Part shown: piece by piece, positions 32,053-43,358 of the stretch | Layout: every line of letters begins with the position of its first letter | Position numbering within the stretch: the first letter of the stretch is position 1 | Translations under genes and position numbers: made by a program | The notes under the pieces: generated by a model | Told to the model about the DNA's origin: nothing | The model's database searches: none | The model's input: only the letters and a program-made list of their open reading frames with translations | Assembly (NCBI GenBank): GCA_030374765.1 | Contig: JARGXX010000068.1 | Span: 1 to 64,000 of the forward strand | Direction of reading: 5' to 3' | Length of the DNA: 64,000 nt | From: Agarophyton chilense | Lineage: Eukaryota > Rhodophyta > Florideophyceae > Gracilariales > Gracilariaceae

Positions 32053-33312
32053 TCAATTAGATGCGGAGTTGGTTGTGTATTTAGATGATGTGCATTCTGC
32101 AAAAGTTTTGAGAGCCAGATGGTGTGTCGCATTGCGTCTGTGGCGGAAATGAACTCCGCTTCTGTCGTGGAGAGTGCTACGACGTTTTTTCCGAGAAGAC
32201 CACAAGATGGTAGTTGAGTTCATGCAATGAACAGTTCCCGATGTCGATTTGCGATTCTTCTCGTTAGCAAAATCAGCGTCATTGTATGTTCCAAGGCGGT
32301 GAGTTTGTGTTACTGGCGTCTCTTGTTTTGTGAAGAATAGACCATGGGTGCGAGTACCTTGCAGATAGTGGAGTAGACACTTCAGGGCTTGTTGGTGATG
32401 GGCCTGTGGTTTGGACATGTGCGGAGCGAGGTGATTGGTGGCATACGAAATATCAGGTCGGGTGCTGCCCGTCACGTATCTTATGTCGCCGAGGATCTTG
32501 CGGTAGCGTACTGCTTCTTGGAATGATAGTGGCTTGGTAGGTTCATTTTGGTCTAATGCTTTGAGATTATTGTACGGTGTCAGTTTGAGATTGCTGTCCT
32601 GCATGCTGGTGTCTTGTAAGATGGCGTTGATTGCGTCTGGTTGGGAGATGTGAGTGCCGTTGTTTGTGCGTGGTATTGTCGAACTTAGTAAGCGCATTGG
32701 CGGTCCTGATCGTTTGATTTGGTACTTGTTGAGCATTTGCTGATACAGTTCATCTATGAGAAATTGCTGGGAGGCTAGTAACAGAAAATCGTCTATCGTA
32801 GTACTGAAAATAATGAAGCCTTTGTTCGTTTTTCGTGAGTACAGGCAGGGGTCGTGTTCCAAGCATTTGTAGCCTATGGATGCGAGGAAGCGTTTTACCC
32901 CGTGATTGTAGTAATAAGCTGCTCGTGGAGATCCATAGAGGGTACCTATGAGTCTGCCGTACGTGCTGTTGTGGCGATATGTGCTATTGAATCGCTGCAT
33001 TTTTTTTACGAATATGAGACGATCGTGTTGATATGGTGCGTGTAAGTACGCCGACTTGATGTCGAAATGCTCCAGCGGGATATTCATGATGGCGTGCATG
33101 GCGATGAGCATTCTCTGTGTTGTTCGATCCGCTGTGTATGTAGTTGTCTTCTTGGGATCGAAGTGTATGCCGGGTTTCATCAAGTCGCCGCGGAGGTTGC
33201 ACCTTGCATTGCGTTGCACGATGGTTCCTTCCGCTGATCTTTTATATCGGTACAGTATCATGAGGGGTATGATGGCTTCAGGGGGGGAGGTTTGAAGTCC
33301 TTCGGGAGCCAT
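32053..33312 (-). pseudogene. copia reverse transcriptase and RNase H (frameshifted)
   Basis: RT motifs: RCNLRGDLMKPG, FDIKSAYLHAP, LYGSPRAAYYY and TTIDDFLLL. The connection STRPDISYATNHLAP and RNase H YNDADFANEKNRKSTSG follow. The frame leaves the family pattern just after ILWSSRKK (about 32200), where another frame continues with the TTEAEF-type motif, so one small indel breaks RNase H. Confidence 0.85.
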
Positions 33313-34580
33313 TGGATACTGTTATGGGGGTCGATGTTGTTGAGTTCTTGATCATGCGTTTCTTTCCAGTCGTTTGCATCGGGATAGTTGCGAGCTTGTT
33401 GAATGGTAACCGGTGAAGGTGTGTTGATGTTGATTTCATTGGGGATATGGTGCGGGCATGGAGATCTCGTTTTGAATGCTTTGGTGGTTGTGTTGGCCGG
33501 GTCTATGTTGACGCTGTATGGGTGGAAATCCTCTGATCTAATTGGATGGTAGGTGTTGCTGCGAAGATTGAGGATGACGATATGTTTCAATGAAGTTGCG
33601 TACACGTATCGTGCCGGATCTGCTCGCGGTTGCAGTTTCTTTTTGGGGGCGTACAATGGAACTGTATCCAGTTGTTCGAAGGTGAAGATGCGTTTTAGCT
33701 TGGGTGTATTTTGATACCACATGTGATATGGGGAGTCGTCTGTGGTTGCTTGATTCATGAGGTTGTACTTGAATATGGTGTCTCTGGCTGCATCCTCCCA
33801 ATGAGAGCTATCTAGGCCTGCTGTGGTTAGTAACGCGCGGACAGAGTCCATTATGGTTCAGTTTAGGCGTTCTGTGATGCCGTTTTCCTGCGGCTGATGG
33901 GGCGTCCTAAGATGGTGTCGTATGTGGTGTTTGTTGTGGATGGCGTACATCTTGTTCGAGATATACTCTTTGGCGTTTTCACTGCGAAAGTCGCGTAGCG
34001 GGTATCCCATGTGCGAGCGAACGTGTTGTAGTGTGTCATCTATGTGCTGTGGTATGTCTTTGCGATTCTTGAGGAAATGGGCTATGATAAACTTGCTGGT
34101 AGCGCAAATGATGAGTAGCATGTGATTGTTACCATGAGTTGAGGTGGGTTTTATGGGTCCACAGGTGTAAGAGCTTACGTAGGCGCCTGTGAGGTACTGA
34201 TGTTGCTTGAGGGGATGAGGTGCTGGTTGGAATTCGGCATGTGCACACGCGCTGCATGTGAGTCTGGTGTCGTTAGGTAAATTGGTGGGCATGTTGGGGA
34301 CGAGACGGCGGTTGGCTGTGTGCGCCAGTTTTCGCGGATGGGCATGGTTGAGGCGGATGTGCCAGTCGTGCATGGTCAGTTGTATGTTGGATTGTCGTCT
34401 TGGTAGGGCGGGATTGGATAGTGTTCTTAGCGACTTGGAGTCGATATTTGGCGCTTTACCCTGTGTAAGCGGTGGGGGTAGTTCGGAAGCTGCTGTGTGT
34501 GTTGTGGGACGTGGTGGTTTGTGTTTGTGGATAAGGTGTTCGGTAATGCGATGTGCGCTATTTTGCTTGGTTCTGGTCAA
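33258..34580 (-). pseudogene. copia integrase region
   Basis: Two blocks in one frame (33858-34580 and 33258-33851) separated by a TAA. The first has the HHCC zinc motif (WHIRLNHAHPRKL and TCSACAHAE) and the third catalytic residue in HHLRTPHQPQENGITERLN. The second holds the integrase-RT linker with RNYPDANDWKETHDQEL. Host-DNA joining step of the element; degenerate. Confidence 0.8.
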
Positions 34581-34589
34581 GGGAATCGC

Positions 34590-35114
34590 TCAAGCCGTGC
34601 TGGCTTGAGCCTTGTTTATGTGTTTGTCGTTGAAGGTGTATAGATTGTGGCGCCAAGGTGCCGTTGCTAGTATCGCGGGTGGGTTTTGCCTCGTGTCGAT
34701 GACATAGCCTTGTTTGGCGGTGAAGCCCATTAAGCCATATCTGATAGAAAGATCATTGACTGAGAGCAGGTTGTGACGCAGGTGGGGGTTCGCGACGGCG
34801 TAAGTGCGTATTGCACTATTCTTGTTGGTTTCCAGGTGTATGGTGCCACTGTGGGTGCATCGGCTCTGTTGTGATGTGGCAGTGTGTGTTAGAAGGTTGT
34901 TTAGGAGCGGTGTCATGTCGGCTCTTGGTTGTGAGATGTGCGTCGGGTGTGCTCCACTGTCTAGGACAAACATACCGTTGACATCCGTGTCGTGTTCGGG
35001 ACCAACGTCTATATCGTGAGCCGATGTGTGTTGTTGAGGGGGGATGTGGGGATAGCTGTACTGCGGTGGGGAGGTGGCTGTAGCAGATACGTGCTGATGT
35101 GGTCCTGCGTGCAT
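34590..35114 (-). pseudogene. copia aspartic protease region
   Basis: The catalytic motif is VLDSGAHPTHI. Residues upstream are His/Pro/Gln-rich, as at the end of gag. Same frame as the integrase region. Confidence 0.75.
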
Positions 35115-35285
35115 GTAGTTGGCCTGTGTGTTGTGCCTTTGAAATTTGGAGTGGGACTGATCACGGCATTGTGCGTCGGTTTGGTTGCATCGTATGCCGA
35201 GGGATTTATGGTAGGAACAGAGTGGCTTAAATGGTATGCGTCGTACGGGGTTGGCTGGGCGTCTGTAGTTCGGACGTGGTGTGTT

Positions 35286-35731
35286 CTAGTCCCCGGTGAA
35301 ACTTGATGTTGGCTGCGGTGGAACTGAAGCTTGCACCGGTTGATATAGGTTGTTGAGTGACTTGAAGATTCGAATGAAGTTCAGAACTGTGGCGGGTTTG
35401 TTCGCAAGTATGTGACCTAGTATTGGTGTGAGTGTGGCGTGCTTCTTCATTCCATATATTAGGAAGTCGATAGTTGTGTCCTCTTCTGCTATGTTCGGAT
35501 ATCTTGCGGTGACCATTTTTTGCGAACTTCGAGGTGATATTTGAAGTAAGTTTCGATCTTGGTAATGTCTTCTAGTTCGATGCTTTCCGCCTCTGTTTTG
35601 AGGAATTGGTGATCCTCCTTGGTGGTTTGTGTGATGTGCTTGATGATGCTTTGAATTAGGTCGTGGGGAGAGGGTTCTTCTCCTGGTATCAGAAGTAAGC
35701 CCAGAATGTCTATCGAGACGCTTCTGAGCAC
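35286..35731 (-). pseudogene. copia gag fragment
   Basis: Two overlapping frames (35489-35731 and 35286-35516) join at KYHLEVRKK to form a Gag-like helical protein ending in a Gln/Pro-rich stretch. A frameshift near 35505 separates them. No zinc knuckle was seen. Confidence 0.55.
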
Positions 35732-35876
35732 GGCTGAGAGCAGACGTTTCTTCTTGATGTTGAATGTTTTGTTGGCTGTTTCATCGGTTGGAGGTTGCGG
35801 GTTGCTTTGTAAATGTTCGAGTGCGTCTATGGTTGCTACATAAGTTTTTTTGAGTGTTAGAAACCATAAAGCATAG

Positions 35877-36542
35877 TGTAGTATTCTACTATGTCGGGGA
35901 ATCCGATAGGCTGATTTTTGCGAAGTCGCGGTTGGAACTCATAAGTGAGTGATATCATCAGCATTGTGATATGAAACGGCACACCGCGTAGGATGGCAGG
36001 AGGCAGGGTACATTGTTGGAACACGTGGTATCACGAGTGGAGTGGATTGCAACGGTGCATGTAGTGGCGATCCACGTGGCTGGTTTTACTACCCTTTGTA
36101 GCTAGACGTCCATGAGGGACCGTACCCATACAGTGGTTTGGCTAAGTGGCTGACCACTGGGTATTATTTATATATTTATTTGGGCACTCACACTGGCACA
36201 CAGTATATAGTGTACCAGAGGTGAGCGCCGACTCCAAGTAAAGGAGACAACATGGGCATCATGACTATTCTGTTCCTCGCTTAGGATTCCTTAACCGGAG
36301 ATCCGGACGAGCTATAATAGATAGTCAGCCCCCAACCACTTCACGACCCGTCTCCTACCTACCTTCCATCAACGTTTTACAGTTCCACTGTTCACCCTCG
36401 CTGGCGAGTAGTGGCCTTACACCCCACTTCCAGCTCGCTGGTGTTGTAGCTCTACCACCCCTTTTCTTTCGCCGCAAGCGACCCTTCGGCAGTCCGAACG
36501 CTGTCGCAGGTGTCTGCTCTCTCCGTTAGAGCGGATACTACA
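35877..36542 (-). repeat. copia 5' LTR (666 bp)
   Basis: The minus strand starts TGTAGTATCC and ends GAATACTACA, giving TGTAGT/ACTACA inverted ends. The bulk of its sequence reappears in opposite orientation at 18634-19252. A possible primer-binding site (TGGTTTCTAACACTC) lies about 10 bp inside the element. Confidence 0.82.
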
Positions 36543-36960
36543 CATAGTTGGTTATGTCGATATCAGGGATCTTGGGGGCTCTGTCGGTGTCCATGGGTGA
36601 TGCGGCGTGTGAGTGGAATGTGACGTATGAGGTATGTTGTGTTGTGTCGGTGGGTGTGTGATTGTCGTTGGAATTGTGTATTTCGTTTGAGTAGAGCTGT
36701 TGTATGTGTGGGTCGCGTCGCAGCTCACGCCCGAGACGGCGGGCCAGGCGTAGTTGCTGGGAATCCGTGACGGCGTCGTCGGGGTAGTGATGCGGGGGCG
36801 TTTGTTCGTGAAATGCGCTATTTTGCTAGCAGAGGGCTCATAACCGGTGAGTGAAGGCACTAACTGTCTTTACTTCACCGTCTTCGTTGTGGTCTAGCTC
36901 ATGTACTGCCTATGCACTGTAATGATTGACAGTTTGCACACAAATTAAATAGCACAGCCG
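36543..36960. repeat. Fragment of another copia copy
   Basis: 36843-36935 closely repeats 31683-31775, the 3' end region of the neighbouring copia. The rest (minus-strand Thr/Pro/His-rich frame, 36552-36860) was not recognised. Probably a remnant of an older copy into which the present element inserted. Confidence 0.5.
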
Positions 36961-37059
36961 CTGGCGGTGGTGTCACCCACCCGGTCAGGCAAGGGATGCA
37001 CCGAGGGGCTCCGGCCCTTCCCGTTTTTATATGGTAGCATCGACCGGGTGGCTTCCCGG

Positions 37060-37340
37060 GCGAGTGGGTTTGTGCTTCCTCTGCGCTTCTTCGGCTTGCT
37101 TGTGCCTCTGCGCTTCTTCGGATTGCTTGTGCTTCTGCACTTCCTCGGCTTGTGCCTCCGCGCTTCCTCGGCTTGTGCCTCTACGCTTCCTCGACTTGTG
37201 CCTCGGCGCTTCCTCGGCTTGTGCCTCGGCGCTTCCTCGGCTTGTGCCTCGGCGCTTCCTCGACTTGTGCCTCTGCGATTCCTCGACTTGTGCCTCGGCG
37301 CTTCCTCGGCTTGTGTCTCTGCGCTTCCTATTCCTCCATG
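37060..37340. repeat. 23-bp minisatellite
   Basis: Tandem GGCGCTTCCTCGGCTTGTGCCTC-like units (first copies diverged, central ones exact: unit starts at 37205, 37228 and 37251). Because 23 is not a multiple of three, the repeat reads open in all three plus frames and one minus frame, so the frames found here are artefacts. Confidence 0.85.
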
Positions 37341-37990
37341 TTCCTACAGGTTGAGAGGCTTCCTCCGTTGTGAGGTTGAGAATGAAGTCCCTCGATCTCC
37401 CCGGGAAGCTGCGGGGGGGGTTTGATTCAGAGGTGGTGGGAAGATACAACTGCCCCTGTCAAGGGTCTCTGCGACCATGCTGCTGAGGGGTGTTTACACA
37501 ATTCAAGAATGTAACACCATCCAGGTACCCACACAATTCAAAGGGTACCTGAGGCTGCTTGAATTTTGATTGGAGCTAGTGACTGTCATGCTGGGAACTG
37601 GAGGAAATCGATTGGGGACTTGAACTAATCCGTTTGGAATGCATCACACTATATATCTGGCTCTGCTGGGGTGTGCTCTGCGGACCTTCGGAGACAGGAT
37701 GTCTCATCGTTCAGTCTCAGTCAATACGCAAAGATTAGAGCGCCGAGAATTCATTGTCTCTTTAGGAGTGTAGTACCGGTACAGGGAAGATCCTCCGCAG
37801 TTCGGTTCTTCGTGGTGCGGGTTTAGCTGCTTAATTGTGGGGACCTGTACTACGTCGATCGCCTAGCTCCCTGACTTGGGCTAGGGTCACCTTAAGTTCA
37901 GTACTCCCTCCACCCGCAGTGGACGGGCGAAGTTAAAGAAGACGAAGAAGAAGAAAACGTTCGTACTACATAAGTCGCAAAATCCTTTCT

Positions 37991-38113
37991 CGCTCAAGCA
38001 GATTGATCTCGCGAAATTCTTTTTTCGCTCAAGCAGGTTGATCTCGCAAAATCTTTTCTCGCTTAAGCAGGTTGATCTTGCGGAATCTTTTCCCGCTCAA
38101 GCAGGTCGATCTT
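37991..38113 (+). repeat. 34-bp tandem repeat in copia leader
   Basis: Four units starting CGCTCAAGCAG at 37991, 38026, 38060 and 38094 (spacing 35, 34, 34), each followed by TTGATCTCGCRAAATC-like sequence. They lie just before the gag ATG. Confidence 0.8.
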
Positions 38114-38132
38114 ATATCCCCATTCGCCAACA

Positions 38133-38872
38133 ATGTCGGGTTCTCAAGAGGGTCTCCTGGGCAAACTTCCAAAGCTCAAAGTACCAACCGACTACATCCT
38201 CTGGCGCCGTCGTCTACTGGCATACCTCCGCCGTGACGACCATTTTCTCAGCGATTTGGATCCTCGCCCCGAAGGATTCACTCTAAATAACCGTGCCATG
38301 AGGTCTTGGTTTGAAAAGTCCGTGAAGGCAAAGAGTACAATCAATCTATGCCTCGGTGACTCTACTCTTGCTCTAGTCCGTACATTTGTGGACGACGACG
38401 ACAAAACGGCCAAGGACCTCTTGGATGAACTGCAGCCTGTGTACACCAGTTCTAATACACAAGCTGTTCAGAACATCCGTCACCGCTTAGACACCCTTGT
38501 CTACAAAGACAATGATGACTGGAAGAAGCATGTGTCTAAGTTCTTGTAAATTGTTGGGGAGCTTGCAACGTTTGACGAAGAGCTTTCGGAAAAGGAAAAA
38601 GTTTCAAAGCTAATCAGAAGTCTTCCCAACACCTTCGCCACTTTGGCCATGATGTCCAACCTCACGGACTCTGGTTTTGACTCCATCGTAAACGCTGTCG
38701 AAGCTGAAGTGGCACTCCGTAAGAATCCGAACAATCCGCAACAGTCCTCCACCTCTACGCCTTTGCTGTCAACCCACCCTAGGGCAAATAAGGCAAAGAA
38801 GACTGGACGCAAACGACGTAACTGGATGAACAAATCATCCTCCAGCCGGGATCGCAATGAAAACAATGGCTA
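38133..38872 (+). pseudogene. copia gag (UBN2-type) with two stops
   Basis: ATG at 38133. The N-terminal half matches copia Gag: LPKLKVPTDYILWRRRLLAYL, then KSTINLCL and NIRHRLDTLVY. A TAA at 38547-38549 interrupts KFL-stop-IVGELATFDEEL. The zinc knuckle region YCGRRGHYARDW follows a TAA at 38871 and has Trp where the last Cys is expected. Confidence 0.8.
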
Positions 38873-38918
38873 ATACTGCGGTCGTCGTGGTCACTACGCT
38901 CGAGACTGGTACAAACGC

Positions 38919-40298
38919 ATGCGCGAGGAATCGAACCACAATCATGATCCGCGCAACAAATCTGGGCGTCAACGCAATCGTTCCAATGGTGGTGGTGGAA
39001 ATAGCTCGCAGTACTGTTCCCAATACAACCAAAGTGGGCGACGCAAATCCAACTGGAACTCACCCTTTGCACCAAGGAGGGATGGAAATGGAAGTAATAA
39101 CTCCAACCCCCGATCATACGTGGTGCAAAGGGATGATGATCCTCCACCCTCGCCTGGATACAACTGCAATATGGCGAAATTGAGGAGTAATATCGCGCTG
39201 CTTTCTCAACATAAAGTAGATTCAGCGTACATCGACTCCGGCGCCACACTTCATTTCTTGCATTCGCGGAAGTCTTTCATACGCTATGAGCGCATGGAAA
39301 TTGAGCTCGTACAAGCCGCTTCCGGCACCGCTCGTCTTGTCGGCAAGGGCCACGTATGGATACCTCTCAACAACGGGACAGTCTTTGAAGCCTATCACGC
39401 CCCAGCTTTCGAGTCCAACATATTGTCCGTTGGTTTCCTAAGCGTGGACTTTATGGTGTTATTTACCTCTACACTCCGGCCATATAACGGATGCTTCATC
39501 ATGGACCCCAACAATAAGTCCGAAGTAATCTGGGAATCTCGAGTTCACCAAGGGCTCTTCACTATGAACCTCACTGACCATGAAAAGGAGAAGCAGGTCG
39601 TGGTGATCAACGCTGGTAACACCAGACGAGAACTTGCTTTGGAATGGCATGAACGTACGGGTCACTTGCACCCTACGAGGTACCAAAATCCATCAAGGAC
39701 TTTGGACTCTGTTCCATACTTTCAACGCTGTATCCTCGAGTCCTTGACCTTCATTCCTTGTCTCACTGGTAAGATGAAGCGAAACCCACTCGTCGCTAGA
39801 CCAATGTCCGTGTCTACATCAAACCCATTGGACCTTATACATATGGATTTATCTGGACAGATTTCGCCTTCCTTATCAGGCGCAATCTATGCCATGGCAA
39901 TTCTAGATGATCGCACATCTAAGTCTGACGTATTCTTCATAAAGCACAAGAGCGTTCACACCATTTGCAAACATCTGGAATGGTACAAACGCCGATCAGA
40001 GTTGGAACTTAACAACCTCTTTCGCTTAAAAAATGTTCGTCTTGACTAGGCAGGCGAGCATAAGAGTGTACAGCTGGAAGGTTTCTGCTTCACTAACGGA
40101 ATCAAACTGGATTAATCTCCTCCATAAGCCTCTGAAAACAACGGCGCAGCCGAGACACTTATCCAGGAGCATTGGACCAGGACTTGCGTGCTCCTATTCG
40201 CAAGAAAACTGCCCGTAGCATTCTGGGCTGAGTCAATGAACCACGCGAACTGGTTATGAAATCGAGCTCCGTCCCCTCGGATACATTGTCGGATACCT
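38919..40298 (+). pseudogene. copia protease and integrase
   Basis: Protease motif AYIDSGATLHF. The integrase zinc region is WHERTGHLHPTR with PCLTGKMKRNP. Core: DLIHMDLSGQI; then LD-stop-AGEHKS and SPP-stop-ASENNGAAETL, where stops replace conserved residues, and W-L-stop-NRAPSP near 40242. Codons on both sides of each stop remain in frame. Confidence 0.82.
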
Positions 40299-42305
40299 AT
40301 GCTCGAGTGGGATCCGACCGCCAAAATAGACTTCTCCCACATTCCAACGTTTTCCCAACCTGGTTATGCTTTCGTCTACGGCTTTAAAACAGTGGCAAAG
40401 AAGAAGTTCCTCCCGCGTTCCCTGTTTGCGCACTTTGTCGGTATGCAAAGCGACATACCACTTCTTCGTGTGCTTGTCCCGGAGAAGAACTCGATCATCA
40501 CTTGTCGCAGCTTGGACTTCAAGGCCGTCAACTTTTCTCCACTTCCCAGTCTATCAACTCTTCTGGAAGGAATAACAAGACAGAAAGAGATGGAGGAAAC
40601 GGAACCTCTAGACAACTATTTGGACGGTCCTGACTTAGAGGAACATCTGATCAAAGCATTCACCACCATCACACACAACTTCTCCAATGTTCTGGTCTCC
40701 AAGAAAGTTCTGGACGACCTCTCTGTCCCAAGCAGCTTCATGGGAGCCTGCAAGGACGCCGGCGGGTGTGAAGCCAATGATCGTGAAATGAACGCACTCA
40801 TCCATCGAAAAACACGGGAACTCATTACACGTGAGGCTTGGGTGAATCCGGTACCCTACACTTGGGTGTTCAAAGAAAAGAGGCTTGATGCCATTGGAAA
40901 GATGATTCTGAAGGAAACACGCTGCTGTCTACGGGGAGACAAGCAGAAGCCCTTCATTGACTTCGACCCTTTGAACAAATACGCTCCAGTGGCCTGTCAT
41001 GAACCCCTTCGCATTCTCCTGGCCTTCGCCGCTGCGCATGATCTTGTTCTCGAAGGTGCGGACATTTCCAACGCCTACTTATACGGCAAACTGGAGGTGC
41101 CGATCATCATGGAACCGCCAACAAACTCCTCTGGCATACTGGAAAAGCCCGATCATGTTTGTAAACTGCTCAACTCCCTGTATGGAGCAGTACAGGCTAG
41201 CATGATGTGGGGCTCCCTTTTCTCGGAAACTGTTCTTTCATGGAAATTTATAACATCTGCTTTGGACTCCAGAGTATTCATGTTCCGGAAAGAGGAGAAG
41301 TTCATCAACTCAGCTGTTATTGTCGACGATTGCGCGTTCGCCTCAAACAGCTCTGAACTCCTTAGTCACTTCAAGGAGAAACTGTCCGCAAACTTCGATG
41401 TCAAATTGTATGGGGAACTCAAGGCATTCATCGGATGGAGAATTCAACGCTCATCCCTTGGCATCAAGGTCAGTCAGTATGGATACGCTCTGCAACTTTT
41501 CAAGAAGTTTGGCATGCAGGAATCCAATCCAGTCGGGTCACCTTTACTAGACGAAGCCGACCTTTTACCTATCAGGGATAACGAGAAGACACTCTCCCCA
41601 CGCGATCTTGCGAACTACCGCTCTGGAATGGGGCGACTTCTCTACATAGCGATATCTACTCGCCCGGATCTTTCTTATCCGGTCTCCGCCCTTTCGAAAC
41701 ACCTTCACAACCGTTGTGAACCACACTATTCCCTGCTCAAACGAGTCTTTAGTTACTTGATGGGTTCTATTAACCATGGGCTTCACTTCCCATCTGGTCG
41801 TTCCATCTTCCCGGCTTCTCTTCGTGCGTTCGCTGACGCCGATTAGGGCGGATGTATTGAGACAAGAAGGTCCACATCTGGGTACGTAATCGTCGTCAAC
41901 GACGCACCAATTTTGTGGAAATCTAAGCGACGAACTGTGATTGTTCTCTCCTCAGAGAAAGCAGAGTATGTCGCGCTCTCTACATGCCCTAAGGACATCA
42001 CTTGGATAAGGAAACTGTTTTGGGAATTCGCACACCATCAGCCTTGGAGCGAAGAACTTTGGTACGAAGCTACCAAGGTCTCAGTTGACAGCGCGGCTGC
42101 AATATCCTTGACCACGAAGCCTCAGATATCGGGTCGAAATAAGCACATTGACTTGAAGATGCACCATTTCAGAGAGTTATCCCGCATAGAAGTTCTTGAT
42201 CTAGAACACATTAACAGGAGTCTACAGATCGCTGACAAACTGACAAAGTGTGCGTCCTTCCCAAAAGTGAGGAGGATGGTCAGCTTGATGAAACTTGATT
42301 CGTTC
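40299..42305 (+). pseudogene. copia reverse transcriptase and RNase H
   Basis: RT motifs: EAWVNPVPYTWVFKEK, CCLRGDKQKP, GADISNAYLYGKL, LNSLYGAVQASMMW and the catalytic VIVDDCAFAS. RNase H begins RAFADAD, followed by a TAG at 41844-41846 in place of the expected Trp, then RRSTSGY, SSEKAEYVALS and IADKLTKCASF. It is cut at 42305 by the next element's LTR. Confidence 0.85.
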
Positions 42306-43193
42306 TGAAGTGCAATGCCCTTCAAGGAGGTTTCTTCCCAGGACTTAGAAATTTCGCTCGCTTGAGGACTAGCTTGGTCTATGACACGATATACCGATAT
42401 TGCGTGCCGACGGCCGATTAGGACCGGAGGTGCACACTGGTGGAACACGTGGACTGCACGGATGCCGACGCTCGAGTGCGAGGCGTGCCACACGTGGCCC
42501 GGATTGTACCTAATGGTTAGTAATATTTAGTAATTTTTAGTATTTATTTAGCGACGCTATCGCTATTTAGTGTCCATTTTTCGGGCGCGCGCCAACTGTC
42601 AGGGGCCACGTGCCACACTACTTGGGAGGTTGAGCACTGCTCACCAGTAAACACCCTCTTGGGAGATCCGAAGGAGGGGGTTTTGGCTCTGAACTTCTCG
42701 CCTTCGGCCCCTCTTCACCGCGCACTGCGTGAGCGCCCGTTGCACGTTAGTTCATCCACCCCTCTGTCGACTAGAGTGCTACCACCACCGTGGGTTCATA
42801 TTTAATCGCCTACACTTGTCGTAGTCTCGCCCTTGTACAGGGTTTCGCCCCCGTTTTCCTCTTGTTCTCCTTTTTGGCTCTCGTGAGTGGCCGCCTCACT
42901 CACCCCGCTCGTCCCCGTCATACGAGTGTTTCCTCGCTTCTTTTCCGACAATCGCCGTGATACCGCTCCATCTAGGATTGGTCACACCCCTGACTGTGCC
43001 GTGCACAGCTAAACAATCTAGGTATATCCCGCCGGATTGGCCTCGGTCTTACACCCGACTCCGTCGTGCCTTTCCAGAGTGGCTCTGTTTCTGTGCTCTG
43101 CTGGGACGCTTCTCCTTCGCCTGAGGCGGTTCTCTCAAAAGAGAAAGATCCCGAACATATTCGTGGTGTTTCCGCTCCAATCGTTGTCCTACA
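42306..43193 (+). repeat. 5' LTR of the chromovirus (888 bp)
   Basis: Starts TGAAGTGCAATGCC and ends GTTGTCCTACA. By eye it differs from the 3' LTR at roughly one base in ten in the first 125 bp, suggesting an old insertion or LTRs of different origin. Confidence 0.9.
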
Positions 43194-43196
43194 AAC

Positions 43197-43214
43197 TGGT
43201 CTCCCGACTTAGAA
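43197..43214 (+). promoter_or_regulatory. Possible primer-binding site
   Basis: TGGTCTCCCGACTTAG starts three bases after the LTR end, the place where a tRNA 3' CCA would pair. The tRNA was not identified. Confidence 0.45.
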
Positions 43215-43358
43215 GTTTGAGTCGGGCACACTCAGTCACGATTAATCCGAAAGAGGACTCACAAATTGAGGTTGATCTCAGTTGCCCTCTGTGAGGAAGT
43301 TTCTTGGTCCCACTAGCCGATCGGGTTTGGATACTCACGTGTAACGGATTCTGATCTC

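Larger units (their letters stand above)
31612..36542 (-). mobile_element. Ty1/copia retrotransposon, minus strand, decayed, 5' LTR present
   Basis: The order on the minus strand is LTR (35877-36542), gag (35286-35731), protease (34590-35114), integrase (33258-34580), RT and RNase H (32053-33312), then a tail to 31612. Frames change at several points and the 3' LTR is not visible. The pol order (integrase before RT) defines it as copia. Its LTR is related to the solo LTR at 18634-19252. Confidence 0.85.
37450..42305 (+). mobile_element. Ty1/copia retrotransposon, plus strand, with in-frame stops
   Basis: One continuous plus frame carries gag, protease, integrase, RT and RNase H from 38133 to 42305 without a frameshift, but with stops at about 38547, 38871, 40047, 40113, 40125, 40242 and 41844. 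The upstream leader (37450-38132) probably includes the 5' LTR, whose limits were not determined. The 3' LTR is absent: a chromovirus LTR begins at 42306, exactly after the last RNase H codons, and supplies the final TGA. Confidence 0.82.
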
